64,000 nucleotides of DNA from Euryhalocaulis caribicus (GCF_000412185.1 NZ_ASJA01000008.1:1-64000), one strand, 5' to 3'; counted from the first letter of the stretch, positions 53,165-60,880 are shown. Numbers and translations are program-made. The notes: generated by a model from the letters alone, not told the origin.

Positions 53165-53464
53165 ATGCTGCGCGGCCTTCAAGATCGTATCGGCCGGCTC
53201 ACCCCGGGCGGCATGGCTATCCTTGCATGCAGCATCACCTACGGATCGGGCTTGGTCCATGGGCTGGCGCTGAATGTGGTTCAGATGTCGTCCGGTTCTT
53301 GGATTGCCCTTGCTTCTTCCGGGCTGATCACCGGGACATCGATCGTTTGGGGGATATCCAATATTCGCTCTGCTCGGCGCTGGCGTCGCCGTCGTCTGAC
53401 CCACGTGATCTCCAGTTCGGCAGTTCCAGGTTCGCCGACCAAAACAACTGAGGCGAACGGATGA
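53165..53464 (+). CDS. Small two-TM protein
   Basis: 99 residues with two membrane segments (GGMAILACSITYGSGLVHGL and WIALASSGLITGTSIVWGIS) followed by a very basic stretch. GGGGAGG lies upstream. The last 60 percent overlaps the minus-strand gene 53281-53853, so one of the two may be false. Confidence 0.5.
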   Translation: MLRGLQDRIGRLTPGGMAILACSITYGSGLVHGLALNVVQMSSGSWIALASSGLITGTSIVWGISNIRSARRWRRRRLTHVISSSAVPGSPTKTTEANG

Positions 53465-53853
53465 CCTTGGTGTCGAGTATAAAAACGAAGCCGTTCGTTG
53501 AGCAGCATCTTGATGCGAACCTCGGTTTGGCCGGCGAGAACACCTATCGCTTTGCCGGGGTCGAAGGGGCGAAGGCGGTCTCTCGGCTTTTCCCGAATGA
53601 CGTCTGCTTCGTCGGAGAAGCTCAAACCGCGCGATATCGCTTTGAGTTTCAGAGTATGAGGCGCGCCGCGGTCCGGCGTGTCGAAAAAAATGTGCAGCCG
53701 TCCCCCGGAAATGTGAGGATGGATCAGCTTGGAGAGGTCTTCCTCTTCTTCCTCGGCGCGATCGCTTTTCAACCAGTACCGCTGTGTCAGCACCAAGATG
53801 ACCGGCAACCCAAGCGCGGCGAACCACTGAAGGACTTCGTTCGCAATTCCCAT
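53281..53853 (-). CDS. Hypothetical membrane-anchored protein
   Basis: 190 residues from ATG 53853: a membrane helix (EVLQWFAALGLPVILVLTQR), an acidic hinge (EEEEEDLSKL), then a soluble beta-rich part (GGRLHIFFDTPDRGAPHTLK, GHPFASVVLVGEPGTAELEI). It reads like a real protein but runs against the early rightward operon and overlaps 53165-53464. Confidence 0.5.
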   Translation of the reverse strand: MGIANEVLQWFAALGLPVILVLTQRYWLKSDRAEEEEEDLSKLIHPHISGGRLHIFFDTPDRGAPHTLKLKAISRGLSFSDEADVIREKPRDRLRPFDPGKAIGVLAGQTEVRIKMLLNERLRFYTRHQGHPFASVVLVGEPGTAELEITWVRRRRRQRRAERILDIPQTIDVPVISPEEARAIQEPDDI

Positions 53854-53895
53854 GCGCCGCATCACACGGCGCCGGGCGCATATCCGCAACCCGTT

Positions 53896-54243
53896 TCATT
53901 CCTCCCCGCCCGGTTCGCCGAGAGCCGGCCGGGCTTGCGCCGGGGCAGCGCCCCCAGCCTCGGCGTAATTCCTTGTCGCGTCCCCGGCAGCCTCCGGCGC
54001 AGCCGTTCCGGTCAACGGGCGTTTACAAAAGGTCGTCATGCGAGAGGGGCCGGGGGACGGGTCCGGCGCTGCAACGCCATTCTTGGCCCCGTCAACATTT
54101 CCCTCAATGACGACAAGACCGGCCCTCATTCCCATCGCCCGGCGCAGGAACGCCGACGCGCGCGCTCTAGCGAGAGACGCCCTGTCTCCGTCCGCGGAGC
54201 GCGCACGCTCGGCCTGCGCCCGGCTCATCTTCATCCAGTCCAT
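53896..54243 (-). CDS. Possible hypothetical protein, 115 aa
   Basis: Helical Arg/Ala-rich N-terminus (MDWMKMSRAQAERARSADGD, RASAFLRRAMGMRAGLVVIE) and a Pro/Ala-rich tail. It stands upstream of the 53281-53853 gene on the same strand. The composition leaves doubt. Confidence 0.35.
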   Translation of the reverse strand: MDWMKMSRAQAERARSADGDRASLARARASAFLRRAMGMRAGLVVIEGNVDGAKNGVAAPDPSPGPSRMTTFCKRPLTGTAAPEAAGDATRNYAEAGGAAPAQARPALGEPGGEE

Positions 54244-54314
54244 AGCCCCTCACTTTCGGGAGCGAGCGTAGCGACGTTCGCGCGGGGCTTCATTCACAAT
54301 TGGGGAGGCGCTTT

Positions 54315-54779
54315 GTGAAAGTGCGCAAGCCGCGGTCTTTTGAGGACGCTCTTACGCAGGTCTGCGCGGCCCTGACATTTCAGGACGCTGCAGCGGTTAT
54401 TGGTAAGCGGAACGAGTCTTATCTCCGCAACGCCTGCGACCCGGATCACGTTCAGATCCTGCCGATCCACTACGCACTTCTTTTGGACGCCGCATATTCG
54501 GCGGAGACGGGAGAGCCTGGACCTCTGCTTTGCACCTATCAGCGGCTTTATGAAGAGCGGGCAGGCGGCCAAAAGCCCTGCGAGGACGATCCTAACATGC
54601 TGGCCGGCGATGTCTCCCGCGAAGGCGGCGAAGCGGTTGCGGCGCTCCTGAACAAATCCATCCCCTCCCGTGAGAAGCTTCGCGAGCTCGAAGAGCTGAT
54701 CGATGCAGCTGAAAAGGCGCGCCGCAACATCATTGCATTCGACGCCAGCGGCCCGCGTGAAGTGAAGGGGGCGGCGTGA
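54315..54779 (+). CDS. Phage regulatory protein, CII-like
   Basis: 154 residues from GTG 54315, which follows GGGGAGG. VCAALTFQDAAAVIGKRNES and YLRNACDPDHVQILPIHYAL form an HTH-like unit, and a C-terminal helix (KLRELEELIDAAEKARRNII) could oligomerise. Position after cro suggests a CII-type activator; sequence support is modest. Confidence 0.6.
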   Translation: MKVRKPRSFEDALTQVCAALTFQDAAAVIGKRNESYLRNACDPDHVQILPIHYALLLDAAYSAETGEPGPLLCTYQRLYEERAGGQKPCEDDPNMLAGDVSREGGEAVAALLNKSIPSREKLRELEELIDAAEKARRNIIAFDASGPREVKGAA

Positions 54780-54976
54780 TGGCTAGACCTAATCAGGTTC
54801 GATGCCGCTTGTCTGAGGATGAAATCGCCAAGCGGAAAGCTATGGCGGCTGATCCCTTATGGACACTGGAGGCAGCGGCCATGGAGCTGGGCATAGCGTT
54901 CACCGGCCTATCCCATTGGTGCCGCCGCAACGGCGTGAAGTGGGTGTCCGCCAGCAACCGCTGGAGGGGCGCATGA
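54779..54976 (+). CDS. Small HTH-like protein
   Basis: 65 residues: CRLSEDEIAKRKAMAADPLW and TLEAAAMELGIAFTGLSHWC, an HTH pattern with basic ends. The ATG overlaps the upstream TGA (TGATG). Confidence 0.6.
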   Translation: MARPNQVRCRLSEDEIAKRKAMAADPLWTLEAAAMELGIAFTGLSHWCRRNGVKWVSASNRWRGA

Positions 54977-55140
54977 GCACACTGCCCAATCCCCTGAACC
55001 CGCCCTCCAACGCCGAAGTGAACGAAGCCCGTCTCGCTTGGGAGCGCGCCCCGAAAGGCCAGCGTGAACGCCGGCGCCGGGAATACCAAAACACGGTAAA
55101 CCGTCAGCTCGCGGCCGAGATGGGGAGGGCGTGGACGTGA
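54973..55140 (+). CDS. Small basic protein, 55 aa
   Basis: MSTLPNPLNPPSNAEVNEAR and LAWERAPKGQRERRRREYQN: a short helical basic protein. Its ATGA overlaps the upstream stop and its stop overlaps the next GTG. Confidence 0.55.
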   Translation: MSTLPNPLNPPSNAEVNEARLAWERAPKGQRERRRREYQNTVNRQLAAEMGRAWT

Positions 55141-55523
55141 GCGTGTGCGCCTGTTGCCAGGAGCGTATCGACGCCCTTCAAGCCCGTATCGGTTGGCTGG
55201 AAGGCGTCTTGAGCGGCGGAGAGGAGTTCGTTTTCCCGGAAAGCTGGCGCCTGTCTTTGGAGAAGCGGGCGATCCTGACGCTTTTTCTGAAAAACCCGGT
55301 GGTCACCGTTTGGACCTGGGAGGTCTCGCGTGAAATTCGGGGTCTCGCAGAACTCGATAATCCGAACAATTCATTCAAGGCGCACCTTTGCGCCCTTCGC
55401 CGGAAGCTCAAGCCGCACGGCCTGACGATCACGAACCACTATGGCCGTGGCTATCAGCTTGAAGACCGCGAGGCTTGGCGCGCGCGGCTTACGCGGACCC
55501 TCGAAATGCCGGAGGCCGCATGA
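55137..55523 (+). CDS. Winged-helix (OmpR/PhoB-type) DNA-binding protein
   Basis: 128 residues from GTG 55137 (GTGA overlap; GTG 55131 is an alternative). An N-terminal CACCQ and short coiled coil (RIDALQARIGWLEGVL) lead to a winged-helix domain: LSLEKRAILTLFLKNPVVTV, NSFKAHLCALRRKLKPHGLT and ITNHYGRGYQLED, the PhoB recognition-helix and wing pattern. No receiver is attached. Confidence 0.75.
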   Translation: MSVCACCQERIDALQARIGWLEGVLSGGEEFVFPESWRLSLEKRAILTLFLKNPVVTVWTWEVSREIRGLAELDNPNNSFKAHLCALRRKLKPHGLTITNHYGRGYQLEDREAWRARLTRTLEMPEAA

Positions 55524-55834
55524 AGACCCGTCCTCACGAACGCGATTACAACGCTGCCCTGGCTGAGAGGGTGACCGCTTACTGGAAGGGCAGGGGGTAT
55601 GACGTCTCCTGCCAGGTGATCCAGTGCATGCGCTTTGATGGCGACGGCAATTCTCTGAACAACCCCACCACCGGCGCGGTTCATGGCGTCCGATCCGACA
55701 TGGTGAACGGCCTTCCAACGCAATGCCAGTGCATCATTCCGCGTCCGCGAAAGAGTGGCCCGGAGGTTCAGATGGTCCGCATCGGCGGCAGATGGCAGCC
55801 CCGGACGCGGAGCGGGAAGGCGGTGGTGATATGA
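55520..55834 (+). CDS. Hypothetical prophage protein
   Basis: 104 residues: ERDYNAALAERVTAYWKGRG and SLNNPTTGAVHGVRSDMVNG. It overlaps both neighbours by ATGA. No recognised domain. Confidence 0.65.
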   Translation: MKTRPHERDYNAALAERVTAYWKGRGYDVSCQVIQCMRFDGDGNSLNNPTTGAVHGVRSDMVNGLPTQCQCIIPRPRKSGPEVQMVRIGGRWQPRTRSGKAVVI

Positions 55835-56442
55835 GCCAGGCCGCAGAGAAAAACGCCCACGTCTGGGAGCGTGACGAACTCGACTGGTATGTTGAGCCGA
55901 CCGCTGCAACCGAAGCGCTGCTGACCGTGGAGTCGTTCGTCGGCTCTATCGTGGATCCATGCGCTGGACAGGGCAACATCGTGAACACGCTTCGCTCGGC
56001 CGGGCACGACGCTTGCGCCAGCGACGTGGTGAAACGGGCGGAGTTCGACCGGTGTTGGGCGGGCCACATTGATTTCCTGAGCGGCTATTCCGCCGAACTG
56101 GCGCGCTACGAGAATTTCGTGATGAACCCGCCATTCTTTCGGGCGAAAGGGGCGGAGGCTTTTATCCGTCGCGCGCTGGAGCTGGCGACCGGTAAGGTTT
56201 GTGCGTTCGTTGACATTCGTTTCATCGCCGGCGCTAAGCGCGCCAACGGGCTGTTCGCTGAACACCCGCCGCACCGGGTCTGGATTATTACGCCGCGTGT
56301 TTCGTGCCCGCCTGGCGAATATCTGAAAGCTGGCGGTGAGGCGAAAGGCGGTTCAGCGGATTGGGTTTGGCTGGTCTGGGATAAGACGGCGCCGTTTTCC
56401 GCGACTCACATGGGATGGTTGCGCCGCGAGGTGGCGGCATGA
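55831..56442 (+). CDS. N6-adenine-type DNA methyltransferase
   Basis: 203 residues. SAM-binding motif I is IVDPCAGQGNIVNTLRSAG; the catalytic motif IV is ENFVMNPPFFRAKGAEAF (NPPF). The protein is short for a DNA methyltransferase, lacking a separate target recognition domain. It lies in the middle of the rightward early operon. Confidence 0.85.
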   Translation: MSQAAEKNAHVWERDELDWYVEPTAATEALLTVESFVGSIVDPCAGQGNIVNTLRSAGHDACASDVVKRAEFDRCWAGHIDFLSGYSAELARYENFVMNPPFFRAKGAEAFIRRALELATGKVCAFVDIRFIAGAKRANGLFAEHPPHRVWIITPRVSCPPGEYLKAGGEAKGGSADWVWLVWDKTAPFSATHMGWLRREVAA

Positions 56443-56468
56443 CCCACCACCTCACAATCGCTCCAGCG

Positions 56469-56579
56469 CTAACCGCCGGCGAAGACCTCTGCGAGCGTCT
56501 TCAGAATAAGTGCGATCGTCAGAGCCGCAGGAAGCGAAATTGCGACCTCAACGCTAATATTTGCCTTAATCGTAAGCAT
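56469..56579 (-). CDS. Possible 36-aa membrane microprotein
   Basis: MLTIKANISVEVAISLPAAL and TIALILKTLAEVFAGG, one hydrophobic helix, with AGAAGG eight bases before the ATG. It is antisense to the rightward operon in an AT-richer spot where no plus-strand gene is convincing. Confidence 0.4.
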   Translation of the reverse strand: MLTIKANISVEVAISLPAALTIALILKTLAEVFAGG

Positions 56580-56763
56580 AAAAAATACCTTCTTTCAAAT
56601 GGTTATCGCCAGCTTCGCGCTCGTCGCGTCGCTTTCAACGAAGCTCTGGTAATTTCAGAGTTCACAGGTATTTATCGGCCAACGCGTCTGAACCGACAAA
56701 ATTCTCTGCGAAAATTTCTGAAAAATGTCAGTGGCCGCCGCAGGCGGGCGCGGGTGCAGGCGC

Positions 56764-57045
56764 ATGACCGTATCCCGAGACGATATCGTCCGCCGGGTGG
56801 CGGAAAGGACGGGCTGCCCGGCCGAGGTGCTTCGCCTTCGCGACCTGAACAATCGCGCGCCAGAGCATGAATATCGACAGCGGCTTGTCTTCGCTCTGCG
56901 GCAGAGCCCCAAGGCAGTGTGCGGGCCCACTTCTGCCCAGTATCGGCGCTCCTGGCCGGAGATTGCCCGCTTCATGGGCTGGTCTGATCACACCACGGCC
57001 ATGCATGCCTTTCGCCGGGAAGCAGAGAGACGGGGGCGGACGTGA
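56764..57045 (+). CDS. DnaA domain IV-like DNA-binding protein
   Basis: A 93-residue protein starting at ATG 56764. WPEIARFMGWSDHTTAMHAF corresponds to the DnaA-box-reading helix-turn-helix of replication initiator DnaA (consensus around DHTTV-x-HA). There is no ATPase domain. The N-terminal VSRDDIVRRVAERTGCPAEV supplies the flanking helix. It probably binds DnaA-box-like sites in the phage origin or in host promoters. Confidence 0.8.
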   Translation: MTVSRDDIVRRVAERTGCPAEVLRLRDLNNRAPEHEYRQRLVFALRQSPKAVCGPTSAQYRRSWPEIARFMGWSDHTTAMHAFRREAERRGRT

Positions 57046-57839
57046 GTGGATCCTTCATGGTCAGTCGCGCCCTCTGGGACGACGTCGACTTCCGCGACGG
57101 GGAAATGACCCAGCGGGAGGCCCTGCTGTGGATGTTGGCGGAGGCGAGCTGGAAGACCCGTCGCAAGCGCGTCGGATCGACCGTGCTGGACCTTCGCCGC
57201 GGCCAGCTTGCGCACAGCACCCGGTTCCTGGCCAAGCGGTTTGAATGGTCTGAGGCGCGGGTGCGTCGCTATTTAAAGATGCTCGAAAATCGACGCATTA
57301 TCGACGCAGCCACCGACGCAGGCATCACCGTCATAACCTTCTGTAATTACGACAAATATCAGGCTTCAACCAATCAGAGCGACGCACCCCCCGACGCAGA
57401 AGCGACGCAGGAGCGACGCACCAGCGACGCAAACGAGAATAAGGGTGAAATAAAGGAAGCTACTCAGCGCCCGCGGGCGCATGCGCGCGAGGCGGCCCTT
57501 GCGGTCGCCGGTCCTGGCTTGGCCGACCCCGCGAAAGAACCCGGCCTGATCCAGACATCACCTGAGATCGATCGGTGGCTGCAGGCTGGCTGCGACCTGG
57601 AGGCGGACATCTTGCCGGTCATCCAAGCCAAGACGTCCCAGCCGCGCGGCTCGCCCATCCGGTCATGGAAATTTTTCACCGATGCGGTGATTGACGCCCG
57701 CGACCGCCGTCTTGCCAGCCTCCCAGCCCCAGACACGCAGAGATTTAAAAATGAACGAACATCACGAGGGAACCGGTCAGGTTCTGACTCTCGGAGCATC
57801 TTCGAACGCCGTCGAGATGCACGAGCCGCCAACGGATGA
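57042..57839 (+). CDS. Phage replication initiation-like winged-helix protein
   Basis: 265 residues from GTG 57042 (GTGA overlap). The N-terminal wing (QREALLWMLAEASWKTRRKR, RGQLAHSTRFLAKRFEWSEA, RRYLKMLENRRIIDAATDAG) is the familiar phage replication/DnaD-type winged helix. A charged linker leads to a basic tail. The next gene begins inside its last 90 bases. Confidence 0.75.
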   Translation: MSGSFMVSRALWDDVDFRDGEMTQREALLWMLAEASWKTRRKRVGSTVLDLRRGQLAHSTRFLAKRFEWSEARVRRYLKMLENRRIIDAATDAGITVITFCNYDKYQASTNQSDAPPDAEATQERRTSDANENKGEIKEATQRPRAHAREAALAVAGPGLADPAKEPGLIQTSPEIDRWLQAGCDLEADILPVIQAKTSQPRGSPIRSWKFFTDAVIDARDRRLASLPAPDTQRFKNERTSRGNRSGSDSRSIFERRRDARAANG

Positions 57840-58188
57840 CGAGCTCGACCTCCTGTTGCTGGAAATCAAGGCGCTGTGCATGCCGCGCCGGGGCATGGAC
57901 GATGACATCGATGTGATCCTGAACGCCTTTAACCGGCGGCTGAAGGAGTATCCCCGCGGCGACGTGGTTCATGTTCTGCGGCGTTGGCCGGACCAGTCCC
58001 GCTACTGGCCGACCTGGTCGGAGCTTCGCGAAAAGCTGGAGACACGCATCGAGGCGCGCCGTCCGGTTCGCTACGACCCGCCGCCAGAACGCGAACCGCT
58101 GAGCGATGAAGAGTTGGCCGAGCGCAAGCGTCAGGCGGACAGACTGCGCGAAACGGTTCGCGGTATAGGCAAAGGCGGCGCCGCATGA
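57751..58188 (+). CDS. Hypothetical replication-associated protein
   Basis: 145 residues: DDIDVILNAFNRRLKEYPRG, DVVHVLRRWPDQSRYWPTWS and ELREKLETRIEARRPVRYDP. The W-P-TWSEL pattern is common in small phage proteins that follow replication initiators, possibly helicase loaders. It overlaps the upstream gene by 89 bases. Confidence 0.65.
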   Translation: MNEHHEGTGQVLTLGASSNAVEMHEPPTDDELDLLLLEIKALCMPRRGMDDDIDVILNAFNRRLKEYPRGDVVHVLRRWPDQSRYWPTWSELREKLETRIEARRPVRYDPPPEREPLSDEELAERKRQADRLRETVRGIGKGGAA

Positions 58189-58415
58189 CCCACGCCAATC
58201 CTCAAATCAAGCGCGTGCCGATGTGCGGGGTCTGCCGGGAGGATCTGGACGACGCCACCGCCGGACGCCACCGCTGCGGATGTGGCGCGTCTGAGGTCCA
58301 CGTCCAGCTGGGCGGCCGCGGCCAGTCCCGCCACTGGTCCGGCATGGTGATCACGCGCGGCCAGCCGGTGGGCGAGGCTGTCGAGAAATTCTGGACGCTG
58401 GAGGACGCGGCGTGA
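58185..58415 (+). CDS. Small zinc-ribbon-like protein
   Basis: 76 residues: VPMCGVCREDLDDATAGRHR followed by CGCGASEVHVQLGG; a C-x2-C ... C-x-C cluster suggests zinc. Coupled to both neighbours by ATGA-type overlaps. Confidence 0.6.
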   Translation: MTHANPQIKRVPMCGVCREDLDDATAGRHRCGCGASEVHVQLGGRGQSRHWSGMVITRGQPVGEAVEKFWTLEDAA

Positions 58416-59083
58416 CCCGTATCGACCGATCAAAACCGATCCGCCCGTTTGACCGCCGGGCCCGCCAGCTCAAGAAAAAGCGCTGGTATGTCCTGCGCGT
58501 CTCACCCCAGCGTGAGATCATCGCGGAGGCGGCGCTGCGTCTGGCGGGATTTGAAGCCTTCGCGCCGACCGAGGAGCTTTGGCGCAAAAAGAACCGCTTT
58601 GCGCGGAAGAAGACGCGCTACCTGCGCGCCATCATGCCCGGCTACGTCTTTGCGGGCCTGCCGAGCGAGGAGGGCGGCTACGGCGTCGACTGGCCGGCGC
58701 TCGCATGGCTGGACGCGGTGAGGGGACGTGAAGGGGATAACGGTCGCCGTCCCTTCGTCGCCGCCCGGGCCCAATACGAGGGCAAGGTGATCCGCGGCGT
58801 GATTTGCGAGAACGGGTTGCCAAAGGCGATCCCGTTCCGGGCGATCAAGCGCTTTGCCGCGGAGAGCGCCACGCCGGTCATCCATGCCCCGGGCGAGCAC
58901 CGCTTCATGGCGACGCACCGGGAATTCAATGTCGGGGACAAGGCCCGGATCGCTTATGGATCGCTGGAGGGCCATGAGGTTCCAATCGTGGGCTTCGAAG
59001 GCGACAAGGCCAGAATCAAACTGACACTGTTCGGAAAAGAGACAATCCAGGAGCTGCCTCTGTACCAGCTTGAGGCCGGATAG
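58412..59083 (+). CDS. NusG-like transcription termination/antitermination protein
   Basis: A 223-residue protein. The NGN domain is clear: RWYVLRVSPQREIIAEAALR, LAGFEAFAPTEELWRKKNRF, RAIMPGYVFAGLPSE. A KOW-like C-terminal domain follows: FNVGDKARIAYGSLEGHEVP and IVGFEGDKARIKLTLFGKET. It is a specialised NusG paralog as the last gene of the rightward early operon. A likely role is antitermination of late phage genes; inference. Confidence 0.85.
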   Translation: MTRIDRSKPIRPFDRRARQLKKKRWYVLRVSPQREIIAEAALRLAGFEAFAPTEELWRKKNRFARKKTRYLRAIMPGYVFAGLPSEEGGYGVDWPALAWLDAVRGREGDNGRRPFVAARAQYEGKVIRGVICENGLPKAIPFRAIKRFAAESATPVIHAPGEHRFMATHREFNVGDKARIAYGSLEGHEVPIVGFEGDKARIKLTLFGKETIQELPLYQLEAG

Positions 59084-59260
59084 GCAGGAACATGTGAAGG
59101 GTGATTCTCGTTTAGTGCGCACTCACAGGGGTTAAATTGCCGCAATATAGGCCTTAATTTCGCCTGTTAGGCGTGTTCCACTGAGAATGCACTATGTGGT
59201 TTGGTGTGCCGATAAGTCGTTGGAGAAAAGGAAAAAAGTTTCGAGGAGGGTCAAGAAATC

Positions 59261-59286
59261 GGAACAGAATCCACTTCGTCTTCGTT
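59261..59286 (+). promoter_or_regulatory. EcfG-consensus match inside the prophage
   Basis: GGAAC (59261-59265), a 17-base spacer, CGTT (59283-59286). A match of this quality is expected about once per window by chance, so its function is uncertain. Confidence 0.3.
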
Positions 59287-59566
59287 TAAATCTTGCACCC
59301 GCGAATATTGAACCTGCTTGACCACCGCTTACTTGTCTCGTACCAAACGCGGAAGCCGACAGACGGCCCTTGGCTCCTTAAGCGGATAGTAAGGCTCGTC
59401 GGACTACAAATTGCAGGGCGCGCTGGGCGTCGGTCGCGGATAAACCTCTGCGGCTGAGAAGAAAAATTTAACCTGGGGGTTACCCCTTATGGAGGAAATG
59501 ATGCGTGGAACTGAAACCATCTAATCTTCACCACCACACTAACAGCGCGGTCGCTAACCGCCATTG

Positions 59567-59595
59567 AAGGGGTAACGCTTGTGTTGCCCCTTTTT
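59567..59595 (+). terminator. Rho-independent terminator before the two-TM gene
   Basis: A 10-bp stem (AAGGGGTAAC / GTTGCCCCTT, one G:U) with loop GCTTGT, followed by TTTTT. Confidence 0.85.
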
Positions 59596-59661
59596 CAATT
59601 TTTGGTTGATGAATAATTTATAACATCTAACCTCACCCTTCCAACGTCTTGGGAGGGGCAG

Positions 59662-60639
59662 TTGTCAGGAAACGGTACCGGAAAAGTACTGCGGCGCGAG
59701 CCGCTGACAGAAGTGGTCGCTTTTGGCGCCTCAGCCATCGGGATATTTCAATTCCTCTGGCCTCCTATCGATACATTCTTAAACGGAGACAATAGCTTCC
59801 TGGAGGTCCTCTGGGAGCTGATAAAGCCGGTTAACGACATTTATCCAGGATTCATGATCGGGTGGGTGTTTTTGGCGGTGGTGAGCGTCTTCGCATTTTC
59901 CACGTTCGCAATTGCCCGACGCGTTGGAGAATACATAGAGCGGTCCAGAACGGGGATCGCTGTTCTTTCCACACACGTGAAGCTAACGATCCAGCCGGAT
60001 GGCAGCACGGCGATCAGCGAACGCACCCAGCATTTCCATGCGAACAGGCCAGGGATTGATGCCTACAGCTATGGCTCAGGCTGTCGTCAGCTTTGCGGCC
60101 GGATTGACGAGGGTTCACTCGTTCTTGAATCGACAAGAGACGAAAAGCCCATCACGGCCAAACTCGTCAAGCAGGGCAATAAGCAGTGGATCGAAGTCAA
60201 GGAGGTATTTGAAGACGAACTACCCACACATGTTATGGCCACGTATCTCCCAAATCTATGGGTCGCTACGTGCGACAGGATAGGGCTTTTCTGGATTAAT
60301 CGGGTGGTGAATGAACGCAAGGCCGAGTTGATAATTATCAACGAGTACAATGCAGAAAGATGTCAATTAGCCTTTCTAGCTGGAACCAGTCCGATCACTA
60401 ATACGATCGTTGAGATCATATTCCCGAAAGAGTTTGCGCCGTTAGAGGATAGCATCGAAGCTTTTGTGATCCACGAGACCGCCGTCGAGGAGCGACATCA
60501 TTCTTTCAAGGCGAGCGATGATGGTGAAAGCATGGTCATTCGCGCGAAGGCAAAACGCCTGGAGAACTGTACGTTCGAGGTGCAGTGGCAAAACTGCAAA
60601 GCGCTTGTAGACACCTGTCCGGAGGAGAAAGAGTGCTAG
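59662..60639 (+). CDS. Two-TM membrane protein with soluble C-terminal domain (moron)
   Basis: 325 residues from TTG 59662 (GGGAGGGG upstream). Two membrane helices (VVAFGASAIGIFQFLWPPI and GFMIGWVFLAVVSVFAFSTF) precede a mostly beta soluble part of about 230 residues (LSTHVKLTIQPDGSTAISER, ATYLPNLWVATCDRIGLFWI, CTFEVQWQNCKALV). Base composition is less GC-rich than the neighbours. It is an independent unit behind its own leader. Could be an anti-phage or lysogenic conversion gene; unknown. Confidence 0.7.
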   Translation: MSGNGTGKVLRREPLTEVVAFGASAIGIFQFLWPPIDTFLNGDNSFLEVLWELIKPVNDIYPGFMIGWVFLAVVSVFAFSTFAIARRVGEYIERSRTGIAVLSTHVKLTIQPDGSTAISERTQHFHANRPGIDAYSYGSGCRQLCGRIDEGSLVLESTRDEKPITAKLVKQGNKQWIEVKEVFEDELPTHVMATYLPNLWVATCDRIGLFWINRVVNERKAELIIINEYNAERCQLAFLAGTSPITNTIVEIIFPKEFAPLEDSIEAFVIHETAVEERHHSFKASDDGESMVIRAKAKRLENCTFEVQWQNCKALVDTCPEEKEC

Positions 60640-60694
60640 ATGCAGTGGTTGACCCCTTCCGCGAACGCCATCATATTGCGGTTCAGGTAAGACC

Positions 60695-60880
60695 TCAGTA
60701 GCTGTAACCGCCGGCCCAGTAGCGAGACGCGAAGAAGCCGGGTAGGGCGCGACAGCGAAACGGCCCGAGGATGCAGAGCCAGCGCCAGACGCGCGGACCC
60801 TGCCATCGCGATGGGCGAGCTGTATCCAGCTTACCCAGCGTTTCTGCCAAGCCGCGGCCGGATAATGTCCACATCCACAT
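60695..60880 (-). CDS. Possible small aromatic-rich protein
   Basis: 61 residues, of which WRWLCILGPFRCRALPGFFA and SRYWAGGYSY look protein-like. Its 5' half overlaps the end of the HTH gene upstream on the same strand. The start is unclear. Confidence 0.3.
   Translation of the reverse strand: MWMWTLSGRGLAETLGKLDTARPSRWQGPRVWRWLCILGPFRCRALPGFFASRYWAGGYSY

Larger units (their letters stand above)
59084..59661. other. Non-coding stretch with promoter-like motif and attenuator-like hairpins
   Basis: No convincing gene. It holds a GGAAC-N17-CGTT motif at 59261-59286, a possible tiny leader ORF around 59489-59524, the competing segments GTTACCCCTT (59479-59488) and AAGGGGTAAC (59567-59576), a small hairpin GCGGT/ACCGC (59547-59561), and a terminator at 59567-59595. 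The rest is unremarkable, moderately AT-rich sequence. Confidence 0.6.

Noticed and set aside
59261-59286. EcfG promoter as evidence that the prophage is stress-regulated
   Set aside because: One perfect match per 64 kb is expected by chance, and no nearby gene starts at a fitting distance; kept only as a low-confidence site.
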